Assembly (NCBI GenBank): GCA_041392665.1
Contig: JAWKLQ010000021.1
Coordinates: 1-64,000 of the forward strand
DNA length: 64,000 nucleotides
Direction of reading: 5' to 3'
From: Flavilitoribacter sp020436695
GTDB taxonomy: Bacteria > Bacteroidota > Bacteroidia > Chitinophagales > Saprospiraceae
Within the stretch, counting starts at the first letter, position 1. Each line of letters opens with the position of its first letter. Shown piece by piece: positions 8,176-17,998 of the stretch. The translations under genes were made by a program, and so were the position numbers. The notes under the pieces are model-generated. The model did no database searches. It was not told where the DNA came from and saw nothing but the letters and a program-made list of their open reading frames with translations.

Positions 8176-9564
8176 TCAGTCCTTTGTCTCCAGATGCGTC
8201 ATGCGTACTTTTACATTCCCCTTCAAAGCTACATCAACCCGCATACCTTCGGGCGCCAGATAGGCATTGGCAATATTGATCCCTGAGAGGTCGCCGTTGA
8301 GTACGAAATTCTCCGTCAGTTCGTAATTATCGAGTTGTTTTTTAATCTGGTCTTCGATCTCCTTGAGGTTGGTTTGCAGGAGAAAATCCAGATTGCTCTG
8401 GATCATATTTTTAAACTTACTCCGCAGCAGCCAGCCGGCTGAACGCAGCAAAAAATTGCGAGTATCAACCGTGTATTTAAGGTCCTTGATGTCTATGGAA
8501 TTACTCCTCGCGTTGAACTCCGGCCGCCCCGTCATAAAAATATCCCCGCTGTAGGTACCGGAGATCTTGGTGTTGACAACCAGCTTATTACCCTGTCCGT
8601 AAAGTTCAATATCATCAACTACCACGTAGCGATTACCGTAATCAAAGCGTTCTCCCTGCACTGTTTCTTTTACGATACGCTCCGCTTCATCGTAGGATAT
8701 CTCGGTACCGATACGGATCATAAATTCCTCTCCTCCGCTTTGTGCATAAGCAAAAGGCGGCAGGGGATGCAGTTCCGGATCTTTCGGTTTTTCGCCAAAA
8801 CTTATGGTTGGCTTCGATTCGATCAGCACCGTAGCCTGGAGGTCATCGTCGTTGCTCTTTATGGGGGTCATACTGATCTTCTGCGGATTCATCATCAACC
8901 AGGCGTGATAATCTTCCGAGACTTCAAGCGGCTCATGCATCTTTTTCCAGCCATCCGCGATCAGAGAATCCAGCCCCAGATTCTCACTGATCTGTTGATC
9001 GATATTCTCGGTAATCGTCGATTTGAAATTATCGATCAGCATATCCGCTACAAAGCCTACCGGCAGACTTACCAACCCCATTTTCAGTCTGGGTTTTTCG
9101 AGCCACTCGTACTCCGTGAACTCGGTGTTCGTCTTGAGTTTCCAGTCAGACTGGATCGAATAACCGGTCTTTAGCGAAATAGCAATAGCCCCCGTACCTT
9201 CCACCTTGCCGACACCGGTATTATACCTGACCCAGATATCCAGCGGAACGCGATAGGCAACACTGCTGCTGTCGAGCCGCAGGGAGATATCTTCCTTCTT
9301 TTCCGCCTTCATCATCATATTATCTCCGTCATTAATGTCGTTATCTTCATAGAGCACCGTGTCGAGTTGTTTATTCAACATGCGCTCCAATTCCTTTACG
9401 CTCAGATTCAGTGGTATATTCACGACGGAAATTCCCTGTTCGAAAAGTTCTTCGTACTGTTCCATGGGGCGACCAGGTTTTGTGGTTTTACACGCAAAAA
9501 GTGTAGTGATCAAAAGCAAAATAAGCAGCCGGGAACTAAGGACAAACGTTTGATGCATTTTCAT
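8176..9564 (-). CDS. DUF4403 family lipoprotein
   Basis: About 462 residues from the chosen start MKMHQTFVLS, which provides a signal peptide ending in LFAC. The mature protein begins with a region opening SVVNIPLNLSVKELERMLN, typical of DUF4403. These proteins are large, beta-rich and envelope-associated, and are common in Bacteroidota. The C-terminus holds helical segments (FLLRSAGWLLRSKFKNMIQ) and strands resembling lipid-binding (BPI/SMP-like) folds, but that resemblance is only impression. Function is unknown in the family. The frame remains open 75 bp upstream of the chosen start, but that extension lacks signal-peptide character. Confidence 0.75.
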   Translation of the reverse strand: MKMHQTFVLSSRLLILLLITTLFACKTTKPGRPMEQYEELFEQGISVVNIPLNLSVKELERMLNKQLDTVLYEDNDINDGDNMMMKAEKKEDISLRLDSSSVAYRVPLDIWVRYNTGVGKVEGTGAIAISLKTGYSIQSDWKLKTNTEFTEYEWLEKPRLKMGLVSLPVGFVADMLIDNFKSTITENIDQQISENLGLDSLIADGWKKMHEPLEVSEDYHAWLMMNPQKISMTPIKSNDDDLQATVLIESKPTISFGEKPKDPELHPLPPFAYAQSGGEEFMIRIGTEISYDEAERIVKETVQGERFDYGNRYVVVDDIELYGQGNKLVVNTKISGTYSGDIFMTGRPEFNARSNSIDIKDLKYTVDTRNFLLRSAGWLLRSKFKNMIQSNLDFLLQTNLKEIEDQIKKQLDNYELTENFVLNGDLSGINIANAYLAPEGMRVDVALKGNVKVRMTHLETKD

Positions 9565-9762
9565 AATATTAAAGCATATTACCAGGAATTTTCTGCGGTG
9601 TTCCATTAACAGCAAGGCGCAGGCCTGGTTCTTGGACAAAGATACACAAGCAACCTTTAAACCAAATACCTGTCATTAGGGTTGTCTGAAATCTTCTTGT
9701 GAAAAAAGAAAATTCAGCAAAAGCGCCATATACGCACGGGCGGCACAAAAGATGAAGTAATA

Positions 9763-11511
9763 ATGAAAGTATTGTTCAACACGCTTTTCCTCTTCTGTAT
9801 AGGGGGAGTTTTAACGGCCCAAAGCGAACAGAATACCTGCGAAGACAGTCGTGCCTATCTGGGCATTTACTCGCAGGGGGTCTCGGAAGAAAAGGCAGAT
9901 CTGCTGCATTTACCCAACGCCGAAGGAAGTCTGATCACAGAGATCCTGATCGGTGGAGCCGCTGACAAAGCCGGCCTCCAGGCCTTTGATTACATCTACG
10001 GCATCAATGATGACCGTACTGATCATGGGGATGATCTCACTGACCTGCTGGGCCAATACAAAGCCGGCGAGCAGGCCACCATTCATCTGATCCGCAAAGG
10101 AAAACCGCTGGATGTTGATGTAGTATTCGGACGGCGGACGGACAGTCACCGTCGGAACCGGGAAGACACGGAAAAAGCCTTTCTGGGTATCTCCCAACGG
10201 GATACAGAGAAGGATGAGGTAGGTGTAACCGTAAGCGTCATCCGAAATTCTACCGCTAGCGAAATTGGCCTGAAAGATGATGATGTGATCATGGCCATCA
10301 ACGGCTATCCGATCATTGACTGGTCAGATGTTACTACCGCTATCAACATGATGGATGCCGGGGCCTCGATTGAAGTGGCATACGAACGGGAAGGTCAGTT
10401 CTATACAGCTAAAGGCACGATCCGGAGTCAGTCCCAAACCAGACGCGAACCCGAACGCGAACGCGAGACAAAAGTGGAGTACGCCTTTCTGGGAGTCTTT
10501 TCCAACAGCATCTCTAAGGAAAAAGCCCATAAACTGGGTTTTGACAACCCATACGGCAGCTACGTAAGCGGCGTTATCCCCAATACTGCCGCCGAAAGGG
10601 CGGGCATCGAACCCTTTGATTATATCTACGGGGTAGATGAATACCGCACCGGAGAAGGCCAGTCGCTAACCTACATTCTCCGGAAATATCAAGTGGGTGA
10701 CCGGGCAAAGATCCACTATGTACGCAGGAACAGGGAACGGCAGGTGGAAGTTCGATTCAGCAGCCGGGAAGAAGCCCGCCACAAGGAGACGGATAAATGC
10801 GATGAAGCTTTTCTTGGCGTTCAGTCGAGCCATGCCTACGTGGAGCGCACCGGAGTAAGTATAGATGTGATCCGGACTTCCACGGCCGAGAATATTGGAA
10901 TGGAAGACGGAGACGTCATCATCCGGATCAACAGTTACACCATGATCGACTGGACGGATATCGGAGCCGCCATTGATAATTTGTCGGTCGGTGATGCCAT
11001 TGAGGTTGACTGGGTACGCAATGGACGCGAAATGCGCGGTAGCAGTCCGATCATGTCCTACTGCGAGACCAAAACCAAGCAGGCTTTCAGTTCTTCCAGG
11101 GTCGCGATCAGCCGGAGCGATCAAAGTGCCCGTTCGGTTGCTCCACTCGATCTGCACAATGTGGAGGTAAAAGTGTCGGATATTCTGAGCGATGAAGCAC
11201 GGGAAATGGAAAGACGCTATAAGGTAAGGCTAAGTATCGGCAATAATATCAACTTAAGATCGCTTAAGATCACGCCTCAACCGGACAAGGGATCTTTTAC
11301 CCTCAGTTTTGTTCTTCCCGGAAACGGACAGACGACCGTGCGCATTTATAATGATGTCGGGAGAAACATCTACGTTTACGAGTCGGGGTCTTTTTCGGGT
11401 ACATTTAATGACGACGTTGATCTCTCTCAAAATGGCCTGGGTACTTATTATCTCATGGTTGAACAAAATGGAAAGACTGCCGGCATGCGCATCCAGGTGC
11501 GTAAGGGATAG
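9763..11511 (+). CDS. Four-PDZ secreted protein with type IX sorting tail
   Basis: A signal peptide (about 1-20) is followed by four PDZ domains at about 31-123, 139-220, 241-333 and 349-426. They alternate as A-B-A-B. PDZ1 and PDZ3 share FDYIYGxxxxRT, and PDZ2 and PDZ4 share IDWxDxxxAI, so a ~210-residue pair has been duplicated. After a linker, the last ~70 residues form a type A Por secretion tail (TVRIYNDVGRNIYVYES through GLGTYYLMVE), which directs export by the type IX system and surface attachment. No protease or other catalytic domain is present, so it likely works as a surface scaffold or peptide-binding protein. It is a single gene followed by a strong hairpin. Confidence 0.85.
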   Translation: MKVLFNTLFLFCIGGVLTAQSEQNTCEDSRAYLGIYSQGVSEEKADLLHLPNAEGSLITEILIGGAADKAGLQAFDYIYGINDDRTDHGDDLTDLLGQYKAGEQATIHLIRKGKPLDVDVVFGRRTDSHRRNREDTEKAFLGISQRDTEKDEVGVTVSVIRNSTASEIGLKDDDVIMAINGYPIIDWSDVTTAINMMDAGASIEVAYEREGQFYTAKGTIRSQSQTRREPERERETKVEYAFLGVFSNSISKEKAHKLGFDNPYGSYVSGVIPNTAAERAGIEPFDYIYGVDEYRTGEGQSLTYILRKYQVGDRAKIHYVRRNRERQVEVRFSSREEARHKETDKCDEAFLGVQSSHAYVERTGVSIDVIRTSTAENIGMEDGDVIIRINSYTMIDWTDIGAAIDNLSVGDAIEVDWVRNGREMRGSSPIMSYCETKTKQAFSSSRVAISRSDQSARSVAPLDLHNVEVKVSDILSDEAREMERRYKVRLSIGNNINLRSLKITPQPDKGSFTLSFVLPGNGQTTVRIYNDVGRNIYVYESGSFSGTFNDDVDLSQNGLGTYYLMVEQNGKTAGMRIQVRKG

Positions 11512-11596
11512 ATGGTAAGCAGCAAGGATTGGCAGACCTGGGAACCCTTCATAATCCGGCGATGTTTTTTTGGCCGGGCATTGCTCCAATTGACAA

Positions 11597-11633
11597 ACAC
11601 TGCCTTTGCCGAATGAAAGAGCAAAGGCAGTGT
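11597..11633 (+). terminator. Hairpin terminator after the PDZ gene
   Basis: Perfect 13-bp arms, ACACTGCCTTTGC and GCAAAGGCAGTGT, with an 11-nt loop. A run of eight or more T follows at 11647-11655. It lies about 85 bp past the stop codon. The T-run is displaced by ~14 nt, so efficiency is uncertain. Confidence 0.65.
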
Positions 11634-11748
11634 GCAATATGTCACCGTTTTTTTTAATACTTAGACGTGGCCCCCAACTCGTAGCATTGAGGCCCACGTA
11701 AACACCAATACTGCCGTCGGTCCGGCTCCCTTTCAGCGGAATCTGATA

Positions 11749-14700
11749 TTAAAAATTCACGTCTGGTTTGCCCAACACAAAATTGGTACCCATCACTACC
11801 ATCAGGGATCTTTCTCCGGCTTCCTCATTAACGTATACGAGATAGATGTTGTGTAGTTTTCCATCATATCCGGCCGGGAAGGAAACCGGAACGGTCAGTT
11901 GACTGGGCATGAAGCTCATTTCCTCGCTGGGTTCCAGAAATTGGGAAGAACCGAGCAGTTCGCCGGTTGGGCTATCCAAATGTAGTTCAACTTTTCCTCC
12001 CATAGCATTAAGCTGCGGCTTGGGTGCCGTTGCACTTACTACGACCGCACTGACATTAGTCAGGTCCACCTGATCCAGTCGCATGAAGGAGCCATTCTTA
12101 CCCGGTATAGCCAGGTTATTTCCGTTAAAAGAGACTTTATTCATGGTCTCGTATTCATCGTAGGCATGCACATCAACAGCGGCGTTGCGCAACACCAAGG
12201 TCTTTTCCGAGCTCAAAGCCGGCAGACCATTGGCTCCATTATCTTCATAGGCGGCTCTTAATACGTAAACACCCTGCCCTTTATCACCTTCCGGCAGGAC
12301 GGCAGTATAACTTCCGCTGGGCGCAAGGCCGGGATTCACGGGTTGATCGGATACACTCAGAATGTATTTCACCATTTCCTCCGCATCGTCTTTGGAAAGC
12401 TGCGGGTGGCCGGCCATAGCCGTTTCTCCCCAGACACCACTGCCACCATTAATGATCTTATCCGAAAGTTTATCAATGGCCTCCTCTTCTTCTTTGTACT
12501 TTTTAGCTACTTCTATGTAGCTGGGACCGATGGATTTTTCGTTTATTTTATGACAGGCAAAGCAGTCGCTGTCCGTGATCAGTTTTCTACCTTTCGCAAC
12601 CAGCGCGGCAGCATCTGCGGAGCGGTGTCCCTGCGCCAATTGGACCTGATCGTATCCTTCCGGGAAATAATCGATGTTTACCGCTACCCGTTCCGGCGCA
12701 ATGCCGCTATCAAGTGATCCGTCTTCCATATCAGTGACCTTGACCTCATAATCGAAAGGCTGTCCGGCCACAAAGAAAGAGCGGTTGCCCTGCGGCAATT
12801 CGAGCGTCAGTTCCGGTGCTTCGTTACCCGCTACGATATCCAGGGTCTGGGACGTTTTTCCGCCCGCTCCATCATCCACAGTGAGAGCGGCTGTATATAC
12901 CCCTTGTTCATCCAGGGAAAGTGATACATCCCGACCTTCCAATGTTTTGTTAAATCCGTTTTCTGAAGTGATCTTCCAGGAGTAGTTCAGTTCATCACCG
13001 TCAGCATCCTCGGTGCCGTCAGCAGTCAGATTGATCGCCAGCGGCACAGATCCGCCGTTTTTATCAGAAGCCATATGGATCTGAGGTTTCCGGTTGCCGG
13101 CGTTGAACTCAATCCGGATCAATCTGGCATCATCATTTTGGGAAAACCAGCTGGTACCATATTCCAGCATATAGAGATCGCCATTATCCGCAAAAGCCAT
13201 ATCCATCGGATTGCTGAATTTGTAGCTGGGCATAAACCGTTCCATGGAAACATAATTGCCTTCCTCGTCCATGGTCACCGCCATGATCCAACCTCTGATC
13301 CAGTCGTAGATAAACAACTTATGATCATAGTAGTTGGGGAAAGGTCTTTCGGCTCCCTGAAAGTCATCGAGGTAAAATACCGGCCCGGCCATGGCATTCC
13401 GACCACCTGCGCCTACCAATGGAAATTCTGGAGATGCTCCATAAGGATACCAGATAAACGCCTTCTGTGCGGGAGGCAGGGTTTCCAGACCGGTGTTATT
13501 CGGTGAAGTATTGGTAGGAGCAGCAACATCCCAAAGTTCCAATGATTGCTCCTTGGCAAAGTCGTACTTATGGTAAGCTTTGTTGTCACCCACAAAATGC
13601 GGCCAGCCGTAGTTTCCGGCCTGGCGGGCCTGCCCTACTTCATCGTGCCCGGCAGGGCCGCGGAGTGAGTCAGGTTTGGAAGCATCCGGTCCTACCTCAC
13701 CCCAATACAGATAGCCCGTTCTCTGGTCAACAGAAATGCGGAAGGGATTTCGGTGGCCCATTGTATAGATCTCCGGACGGGTCTTCTCCGTTCCTTCCGG
13801 AAAGAGGTTACCTTCCGGAATGGTATAACTACCATCTGCCTGTGGTTTGATGCGTATGATCTTGCCGCGCAGGTCGTTGGTATTGGCGGAAGATTTCTGG
13901 GCATCCCAGGGGCCACGGCCCGGCCGTTCGTCGCTGGGGCTATAACCGTTGGAGGCATGCGGATTCGTGTTATCCCCGGTAGATAGATACAGGTTTCCGT
14001 CTTTATCCCAGGCAATGGAACCGCCCGTATGGCAGCATTCTTCTCGCTGCGTCCCCACTTCCAACATCACTTTTTTACTATCCATCAATATTTCGTCGCC
14101 ACTCATTTCGAAACGGGCCAGCACGTTCATCGGGGCCTCCGGGGTAGAATAATACATGTAGATCCAGTGATTCTCGGCGAAGTTGGGATCTTTATTTAAG
14201 CCCAGCAGGCCATCTTCCGCTACGGATTCTTTGCCTTCCCGGTTAACGTATTTTGTGCTTACCGGAATATTGGCAATGGTCTTAAGTTCTTGAGTTTCGT
14301 TATTATACAGCTTTACTGCGCCCTTGCGTTCGATGAATAATATGCGATTTTCATCCAGCAGCGCCAGTTCCATAGGTTCATCCAGTTTTTCGGCCAGGAT
14401 CACTTTAGCAAAACGGTTTTCTTCGGGCCGTGCCTTGGAATAGTCCAATGGTTGCGGTTCGTCTCCACCGGTCGCATAGTGAATACCCGCCCACAGATGA
14501 TCCAGGTAGAGGGGTTCGGAAAAGGTCTCATTGGTGTGCCCCATAGCGGTATAGAACGAGCGGCCACCGTTGAATTCCTGATACCAGCTCATGGGATGTC
14601 CTTCGCCGTTCTTTCCACCTTTATAAGTGCTTTCATCGATAGTTAGTACCACCTGGATATTGGGCGAGATATTTCTAAAATTGTAGAATTCGTCCGTCTT

Positions 14701-15201
14701 ATCGAATTCATCAGGCATGCCCCGGGTAGCCCAGTGGTCTTTTTCTTTGACCATCATTTTTCCGGTCTGTACATTCGACGGGTCCATTGGGTGATCCAGA
14801 AAGTAAGCCCCGGCCAACTGACCGTACCAGGGCCAGCCGTATTCCGTATCCGTGGCCGCATGGATGCCGACATATCCCCCACCCGCCTGGATGTAGCGCT
14901 CGAAGGCGTCCTGTTGTTCGGCATTCAATACATCACCGGTAGTATTCAGGAAAACAACTGCGTTGTAATTCTTCAGATTGGCAGTATTGAATTCTTTGGC
15001 TTCTTCGGTAAAGCTTACATCAAAGCCTTTTTCCTCCGCCATTTTTTTCAGTGCAGCCTGCCCCGGTTCGATAGACTCGTGTCGAAAACCAGCCGTTTTA
15101 CTGAACACCAGTACATTTGTTTTCTTGTGGGACGAGCTCTGACAGGCTCCCATAATTACCGTCAGGGTAATACCCCATAAAAGGTATTTAAGATTCATCA
15201 T
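11749..15201 (-). CDS. ThuA / PQQ-type sugar dehydrogenase / PKD / cytochrome c / carbohydrate-binding multidomain lipoprotein
   Basis: A 1150-residue protein with a lipobox signal (GITLTVIMGAC, Cys 20). Order by eye: a ThuA-like glutamine-amidotransferase fold (about 28-255), opening with NVLVFSKTAGFRHESI. Next is a glucose/sorbosone dehydrogenase-type propeller (about 265-690), with GLLGLNKDPNF and a TNDLRGKIIRI stretch. A PKD-like domain (about 720-800) follows, then a class I cytochrome c with CFACHK and a candidate Met ligand in AMAGHPQLS (about 870-960). The C-terminal beta-sandwich (about 1020-1150) is of CBM6 type. This architecture recurs in Bacteroidota and Planctomycetes and suggests periplasmic sugar oxidation with electron transfer to the fused haem. 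The cofactor and substrate are not established by sequence. Confidence 0.85.
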   Translation of the reverse strand: MMNLKYLLWGITLTVIMGACQSSSHKKTNVLVFSKTAGFRHESIEPGQAALKKMAEEKGFDVSFTEEAKEFNTANLKNYNAVVFLNTTGDVLNAEQQDAFERYIQAGGGYVGIHAATDTEYGWPWYGQLAGAYFLDHPMDPSNVQTGKMMVKEKDHWATRGMPDEFDKTDEFYNFRNISPNIQVVLTIDESTYKGGKNGEGHPMSWYQEFNGGRSFYTAMGHTNETFSEPLYLDHLWAGIHYATGGDEPQPLDYSKARPEENRFAKVILAEKLDEPMELALLDENRILFIERKGAVKLYNNETQELKTIANIPVSTKYVNREGKESVAEDGLLGLNKDPNFAENHWIYMYYSTPEAPMNVLARFEMSGDEILMDSKKVMLEVGTQREECCHTGGSIAWDKDGNLYLSTGDNTNPHASNGYSPSDERPGRGPWDAQKSSANTNDLRGKIIRIKPQADGSYTIPEGNLFPEGTEKTRPEIYTMGHRNPFRISVDQRTGYLYWGEVGPDASKPDSLRGPAGHDEVGQARQAGNYGWPHFVGDNKAYHKYDFAKEQSLELWDVAAPTNTSPNNTGLETLPPAQKAFIWYPYGASPEFPLVGAGGRNAMAGPVFYLDDFQGAERPFPNYYDHKLFIYDWIRGWIMAVTMDEEGNYVSMERFMPSYKFSNPMDMAFADNGDLYMLEYGTSWFSQNDDARLIRIEFNAGNRKPQIHMASDKNGGSVPLAINLTADGTEDADGDELNYSWKITSENGFNKTLEGRDVSLSLDEQGVYTAALTVDDGAGGKTSQTLDIVAGNEAPELTLELPQGNRSFFVAGQPFDYEVKVTDMEDGSLDSGIAPERVAVNIDYFPEGYDQVQLAQGHRSADAAALVAKGRKLITDSDCFACHKINEKSIGPSYIEVAKKYKEEEEAIDKLSDKIINGGSGVWGETAMAGHPQLSKDDAEEMVKYILSVSDQPVNPGLAPSGSYTAVLPEGDKGQGVYVLRAAYEDNGANGLPALSSEKTLVLRNAAVDVHAYDEYETMNKVSFNGNNLAIPGKNGSFMRLDQVDLTNVSAVVVSATAPKPQLNAMGGKVELHLDSPTGELLGSSQFLEPSEEMSFMPSQLTVPVSFPAGYDGKLHNIYLVYVNEEAGERSLMVVMGTNFVLGKPDVNF

Positions 15202-15289
15202 TGAAGGATTTATTGTGATTCCGGAACAAAAGTAATTTTTTATTGTGTCATTTCAACACAATGCAATAATACCAAACACCTAAAAATGA

Positions 15290-15847
15290 TCAGTTCCAGC
15301 TAAAATCCTCCGGCACTTGAGAGATTACCGTATACACATCCCCTTTATTGTACATGACCTGTTCCCAAAGCCGGGCGGGGATGGATTTGAAGAGGTAGTT
15401 GGCATCCATATCCGCCGACACCCAGGAGCCCAGGTTCATTTCATCGGCCAATTGGCCTTCCGACCAACCGGAATAGCCCACAAAAAAACGGATATTTTCG
15501 GGATTAATAAGTTTGGAGGAGATCAGGAATTTCAGTTTGTTGAAATCTCCTCCCCAGTAGACGCCGTCTACGACCTGACGGCTTTCATCCAGGAGTTCGC
15601 CAACATTATGAATATAGTGGATCGTATCGGTCTGAACGGGACCTCCGAAGAAAACTTCGGAGTCGAATTCGGGAAAGTCCTCGATCAGTTCATCGATGCG
15701 CATACGAAGCGGCTTGTTCATGATGAAGCCTACACTACCCTCATCGTTGTGCTCGCAAAGCAAGACGGCAGAACGGCGAAAATTGGGATCGAGCATAAAA
15801 GGCTCCGCCAGAAGAACCGTACCATTCTCAATTTCTTTCTGTGTCAT
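15290..15847 (-). CDS. YqgE/AlgH family protein
   Basis: 185 residues from the chosen start MTQKEIENGTVLLAEP. The frame is open for nine more codons upstream, but the family normally starts just before the GxxLxAxP segment. Family marks visible are LLCEHNDEGSVGFIMN (about 29-44), FFGGPV (about 69-74) and the FVGYSGWSEGQL segment (about 122-133). The protein is cytoplasmic and single domain, of normal family length. YqgE/AlgH proteins are widespread and of uncertain function; AlgH was named from an alginate phenotype in Pseudomonas. It precedes fabD and folE only by position, and the 52-bp gap between it and fabD would allow cotranscription. Confidence 0.88.
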   Translation of the reverse strand: MTQKEIENGTVLLAEPFMLDPNFRRSAVLLCEHNDEGSVGFIMNKPLRMRIDELIEDFPEFDSEVFFGGPVQTDTIHYIHNVGELLDESRQVVDGVYWGGDFNKLKFLISSKLINPENIRFFVGYSGWSEGQLADEMNLGSWVSADMDANYLFKSIPARLWEQVMYNKGDVYTVISQVPEDFSWN

Positions 15848-15899
15848 GCAAATCCACTTTTGTAAGCGCTTCAACCCATAGGGCCAAAATATACAATCC

Positions 15900-16784
15900 C
15901 TACAAGACTTCCAACTTCGATGTCGGAAAACGGCGATCTATTTTTTTCACTAACCCCTGGAGTACTTTTCCGGTTCCTCCAACCTCAATAAATTCGGTCA
16001 CGCCGTCGGCCAGCATACGTTGCATGGTCTGCGTCCAGCGTACCGGGCCGGTTAGTTGTTTGATGAGATTCCGCTGGATCTGCTCCGGATCGGTTTCCGG
16101 CTGTGCGCTGATATTTTGATAAACCGGGCAGGAAGGGCGGCTGAAATCAGTCTTTTCAATAGCTGATTCGAGCTGGTCCTGTGCCGGCTGCATGAGGGGC
16201 GAATGGAAGGCACCTCCAACGGGCAACATGATGGCTTTGGCACCGGCTTCGGTAAAGTGATCTACCACGGCCTGAACACCGGCCAGTGTTCCGGAGATCA
16301 CCAGTTGCCCGGGGCTGTTGTAATTGGCCGGGATCACCACGCCATCAATGGAGGCGCAAACTTCCTCTACCGTTTCGTCTTCTTGTCCCAGGATGGCGGC
16401 CATCGTACCGGGTTCCAGATCACAGGCCTGTTGCATGGCAAGTGCCCGTTGCTGCACCAGCCGCAGGCCGTCTGCAAAGTTCAGGGCCCCGGCTGCTACC
16501 AATGCCGAGAACTCACCAAGAGAGTGTCCGGCGACCATATCCGGCCGAAAACCTTCTCCAGCCAGTTTGGCAGTGATGATGGAATGCAGGAAAATTGCCG
16601 GCTGGGTGATCCGGGTAGCTTTAAGGTCCTCGGCACTACCCTCGAACATTACATCGGTAATGCCATATCCGAGTATATCGTTGGCCTGTTCAAACAGTTC
16701 GCGGGCTTCGTTGGATTGATCGTATAAGTCGTGACCCATACCTTCAAATTGGGCACCCTGGCCCGGAAAAACGTATGCTTTCAT
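15900..16784 (-). CDS. fabD: Malonyl-CoA:ACP transacylase
   Basis: A 294-residue acyltransferase of standard FabD length. It starts MKAYVFPGQGAQ, with the oxyanion Gln in GQGAQ (about 8-12). The nucleophile Ser88 lies in GHSLGEFSAL, and the catalytic His in GGAFHSPLM is near residue 200. It transfers malonyl from CoA to the acyl carrier protein for type II fatty acid synthesis in the cytoplasm. The gene is not next to other fab genes, as is often the case in Bacteroidota. The start is clear: ATG at the family-typical position, with a repeat-containing spacer upstream. Confidence 0.95.
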   Translation of the reverse strand: MKAYVFPGQGAQFEGMGHDLYDQSNEARELFEQANDILGYGITDVMFEGSAEDLKATRITQPAIFLHSIITAKLAGEGFRPDMVAGHSLGEFSALVAAGALNFADGLRLVQQRALAMQQACDLEPGTMAAILGQEDETVEEVCASIDGVVIPANYNSPGQLVISGTLAGVQAVVDHFTEAGAKAIMLPVGGAFHSPLMQPAQDQLESAIEKTDFSRPSCPVYQNISAQPETDPEQIQRNLIKQLTGPVRWTQTMQRMLADGVTEFIEVGGTGKVLQGLVKKIDRRFPTSKLEVL

Positions 16785-16785
16785 G

Positions 16786-16815
16786 TATTAGTCAGTTAGT
16801 CGTTAGTCTATTTGT
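16786..16815. repeat. Dispersed TTAGTC / TCGTAAGTC-type repeat
   Basis: An imperfect run of TTAGTCAG-TTAGTCG-TTAGTC just upstream of fabD. It is one member of a family of short intergenic repeats also seen at 28505-28541, 39686-39769, 41624-41655 and 45741-45829. Confidence 0.5.
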
Positions 16816-16908
16816 GGTATGCCAGATGGTATAGAGGTATCCGGAGCAGAATGTAAGGTACGTTATACTTCCTGTTTCATCTTGAAATCTTTATGCTCCG
16901 ATCTCGTC

Positions 16909-17499
16909 TTAGTGCAATTTCGCTCCGATTAGTGTTAAAAATTCAGACCGTGTTTCCGCGTTTCGGAATTCTCCCGTAAAGGCGGAGGTAGTCGTAACTG
17001 AATTCTGTTTTTGTACCCCCCGCATCATCATGCACATATGGCGGGCTTCGATGACCACGGCTACGCCCAGCGGGTTGAGAGTATTGTGAATGCAATTCAA
17101 TATCTGATCGGTAAGCCGTTCCTGTACCTGCAGACGACGGGCGAACACATCGATCACCCGGGGTATCTTACTCAGACCGACGATCTGGCCATTGGGAATA
17201 TAAGCAACGTGTGCCTTGCCGAAAAAGGGCAGCATATGGTGTTCGCAAAGCGAGTACAGTTCGATGTCCTTTACCAGTACCATTTCACTATAGTCTTCCT
17301 TGAACATAGCCGAACGCAGAATGGCTTCTCCATCCTGCTCGTATCCCTGGGTGAGGAACTGCATCGCCTTAGCCGCACGTTCCGGGGTTTTAACCAATCC
17401 TTCCCGCTCGGGATCTTCTCCGACCTGGGTAAGTACTCCGGTAAAGTAATCTTTAAGCTCTTCTAATGCTTCGGTTTGGATATCTTCCTTCTTGTCCAT
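16909..17499 (-). CDS. folE: GTP cyclohydrolase I
   Basis: A 196-residue protein that converts GTP to 7,8-dihydroneopterin triphosphate, the first step of folate and preQ0/queuosine synthesis. Zinc ligands are visible in SLCEHHMLPFFG (Cys and His) and in the second Cys of HMCMMMRG. The VGLSKIPRVIDVFARRLQ signature is intact. Start chosen at MDKKED; a start two codons earlier (MVMDKK) is equally possible. The next gene upstream on the same strand is queD, 88 bp away, which uses the FolE product, so the pair probably acts together in preQ0 synthesis. Confidence 0.96.
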   Translation of the reverse strand: MDKKEDIQTEALEELKDYFTGVLTQVGEDPEREGLVKTPERAAKAMQFLTQGYEQDGEAILRSAMFKEDYSEMVLVKDIELYSLCEHHMLPFFGKAHVAYIPNGQIVGLSKIPRVIDVFARRLQVQERLTDQILNCIHNTLNPLGVAVVIEARHMCMMMRGVQKQNSVTTTSAFTGEFRNAETRSEFLTLIGAKLH

Positions 17500-17587
17500 T
17501 ACCATAACGTCATCTAATTAATCGGGTTGAATTATAAATGTACCCATTAGAAACACGGAAAGAGCAGAAGTGTTGAGTGGCGAACAG

Positions 17588-17998
17588 TTACTCCCCGAAA
17601 TACTCGGCATAAATATTCTCCGTTTCGTACAGACGGATACAATGCAAATCGCATTCCTGTAATAGGGGTGCCAGCTGTTGCCAGAACAATACTACCAGGT
17701 TTTCCGTGGTTGGAGGCGTGCCTTGCGGAATAAAAGGTACATCCAGATTCAGATTGCAGTGATCTACCTTGTCCACAATGCTTTCCTTGATCAGTTGGCT
17801 CAGTTTTTTGACGTCAATTATAAATCCGGTCACAGGATCCGGTTTACCCTTTACCGTCACGTACAGCCAATAGTTATGCCCATGCCAGTTCTTGTTGGCA
17901 CATTTGCCGAAGGTCGCGAAGTTCTTCTCCTCACTCCAGCTATCCACCCAAAGTTTATGAGCAGCATTGAAACGCTCACGACGGGTCAGGTATACCAT
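17588..17998 (-). CDS. queD: 6-carboxytetrahydropterin synthase (QueD/PTPS family)
   Basis: 136 residues from MVYLTRRERFNAAHKL. The frame extends 17 codons further upstream, but the added segment is not family-like. Zinc-binding histidines are in FNAAHKL and in NWHGHNYWL, and the catalytic Cys is in GKCANKNWHGH. The ENLVVLFWQQL segment and C-terminal YETENIYAEY match the family. The enzyme converts dihydroneopterin triphosphate to 6-carboxy-tetrahydropterin in queuosine synthesis; some relatives make 6-pyruvoyl-tetrahydropterin instead. Being next to folE favours the pterin/queuosine role. Confidence 0.9.
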   Translation of the reverse strand: MVYLTRRERFNAAHKLWVDSWSEEKNFATFGKCANKNWHGHNYWLYVTVKGKPDPVTGFIIDVKKLSQLIKESIVDKVDHCNLNLDVPFIPQGTPPTTENLVVLFWQQLAPLLQECDLHCIRLYETENIYAEYFGE

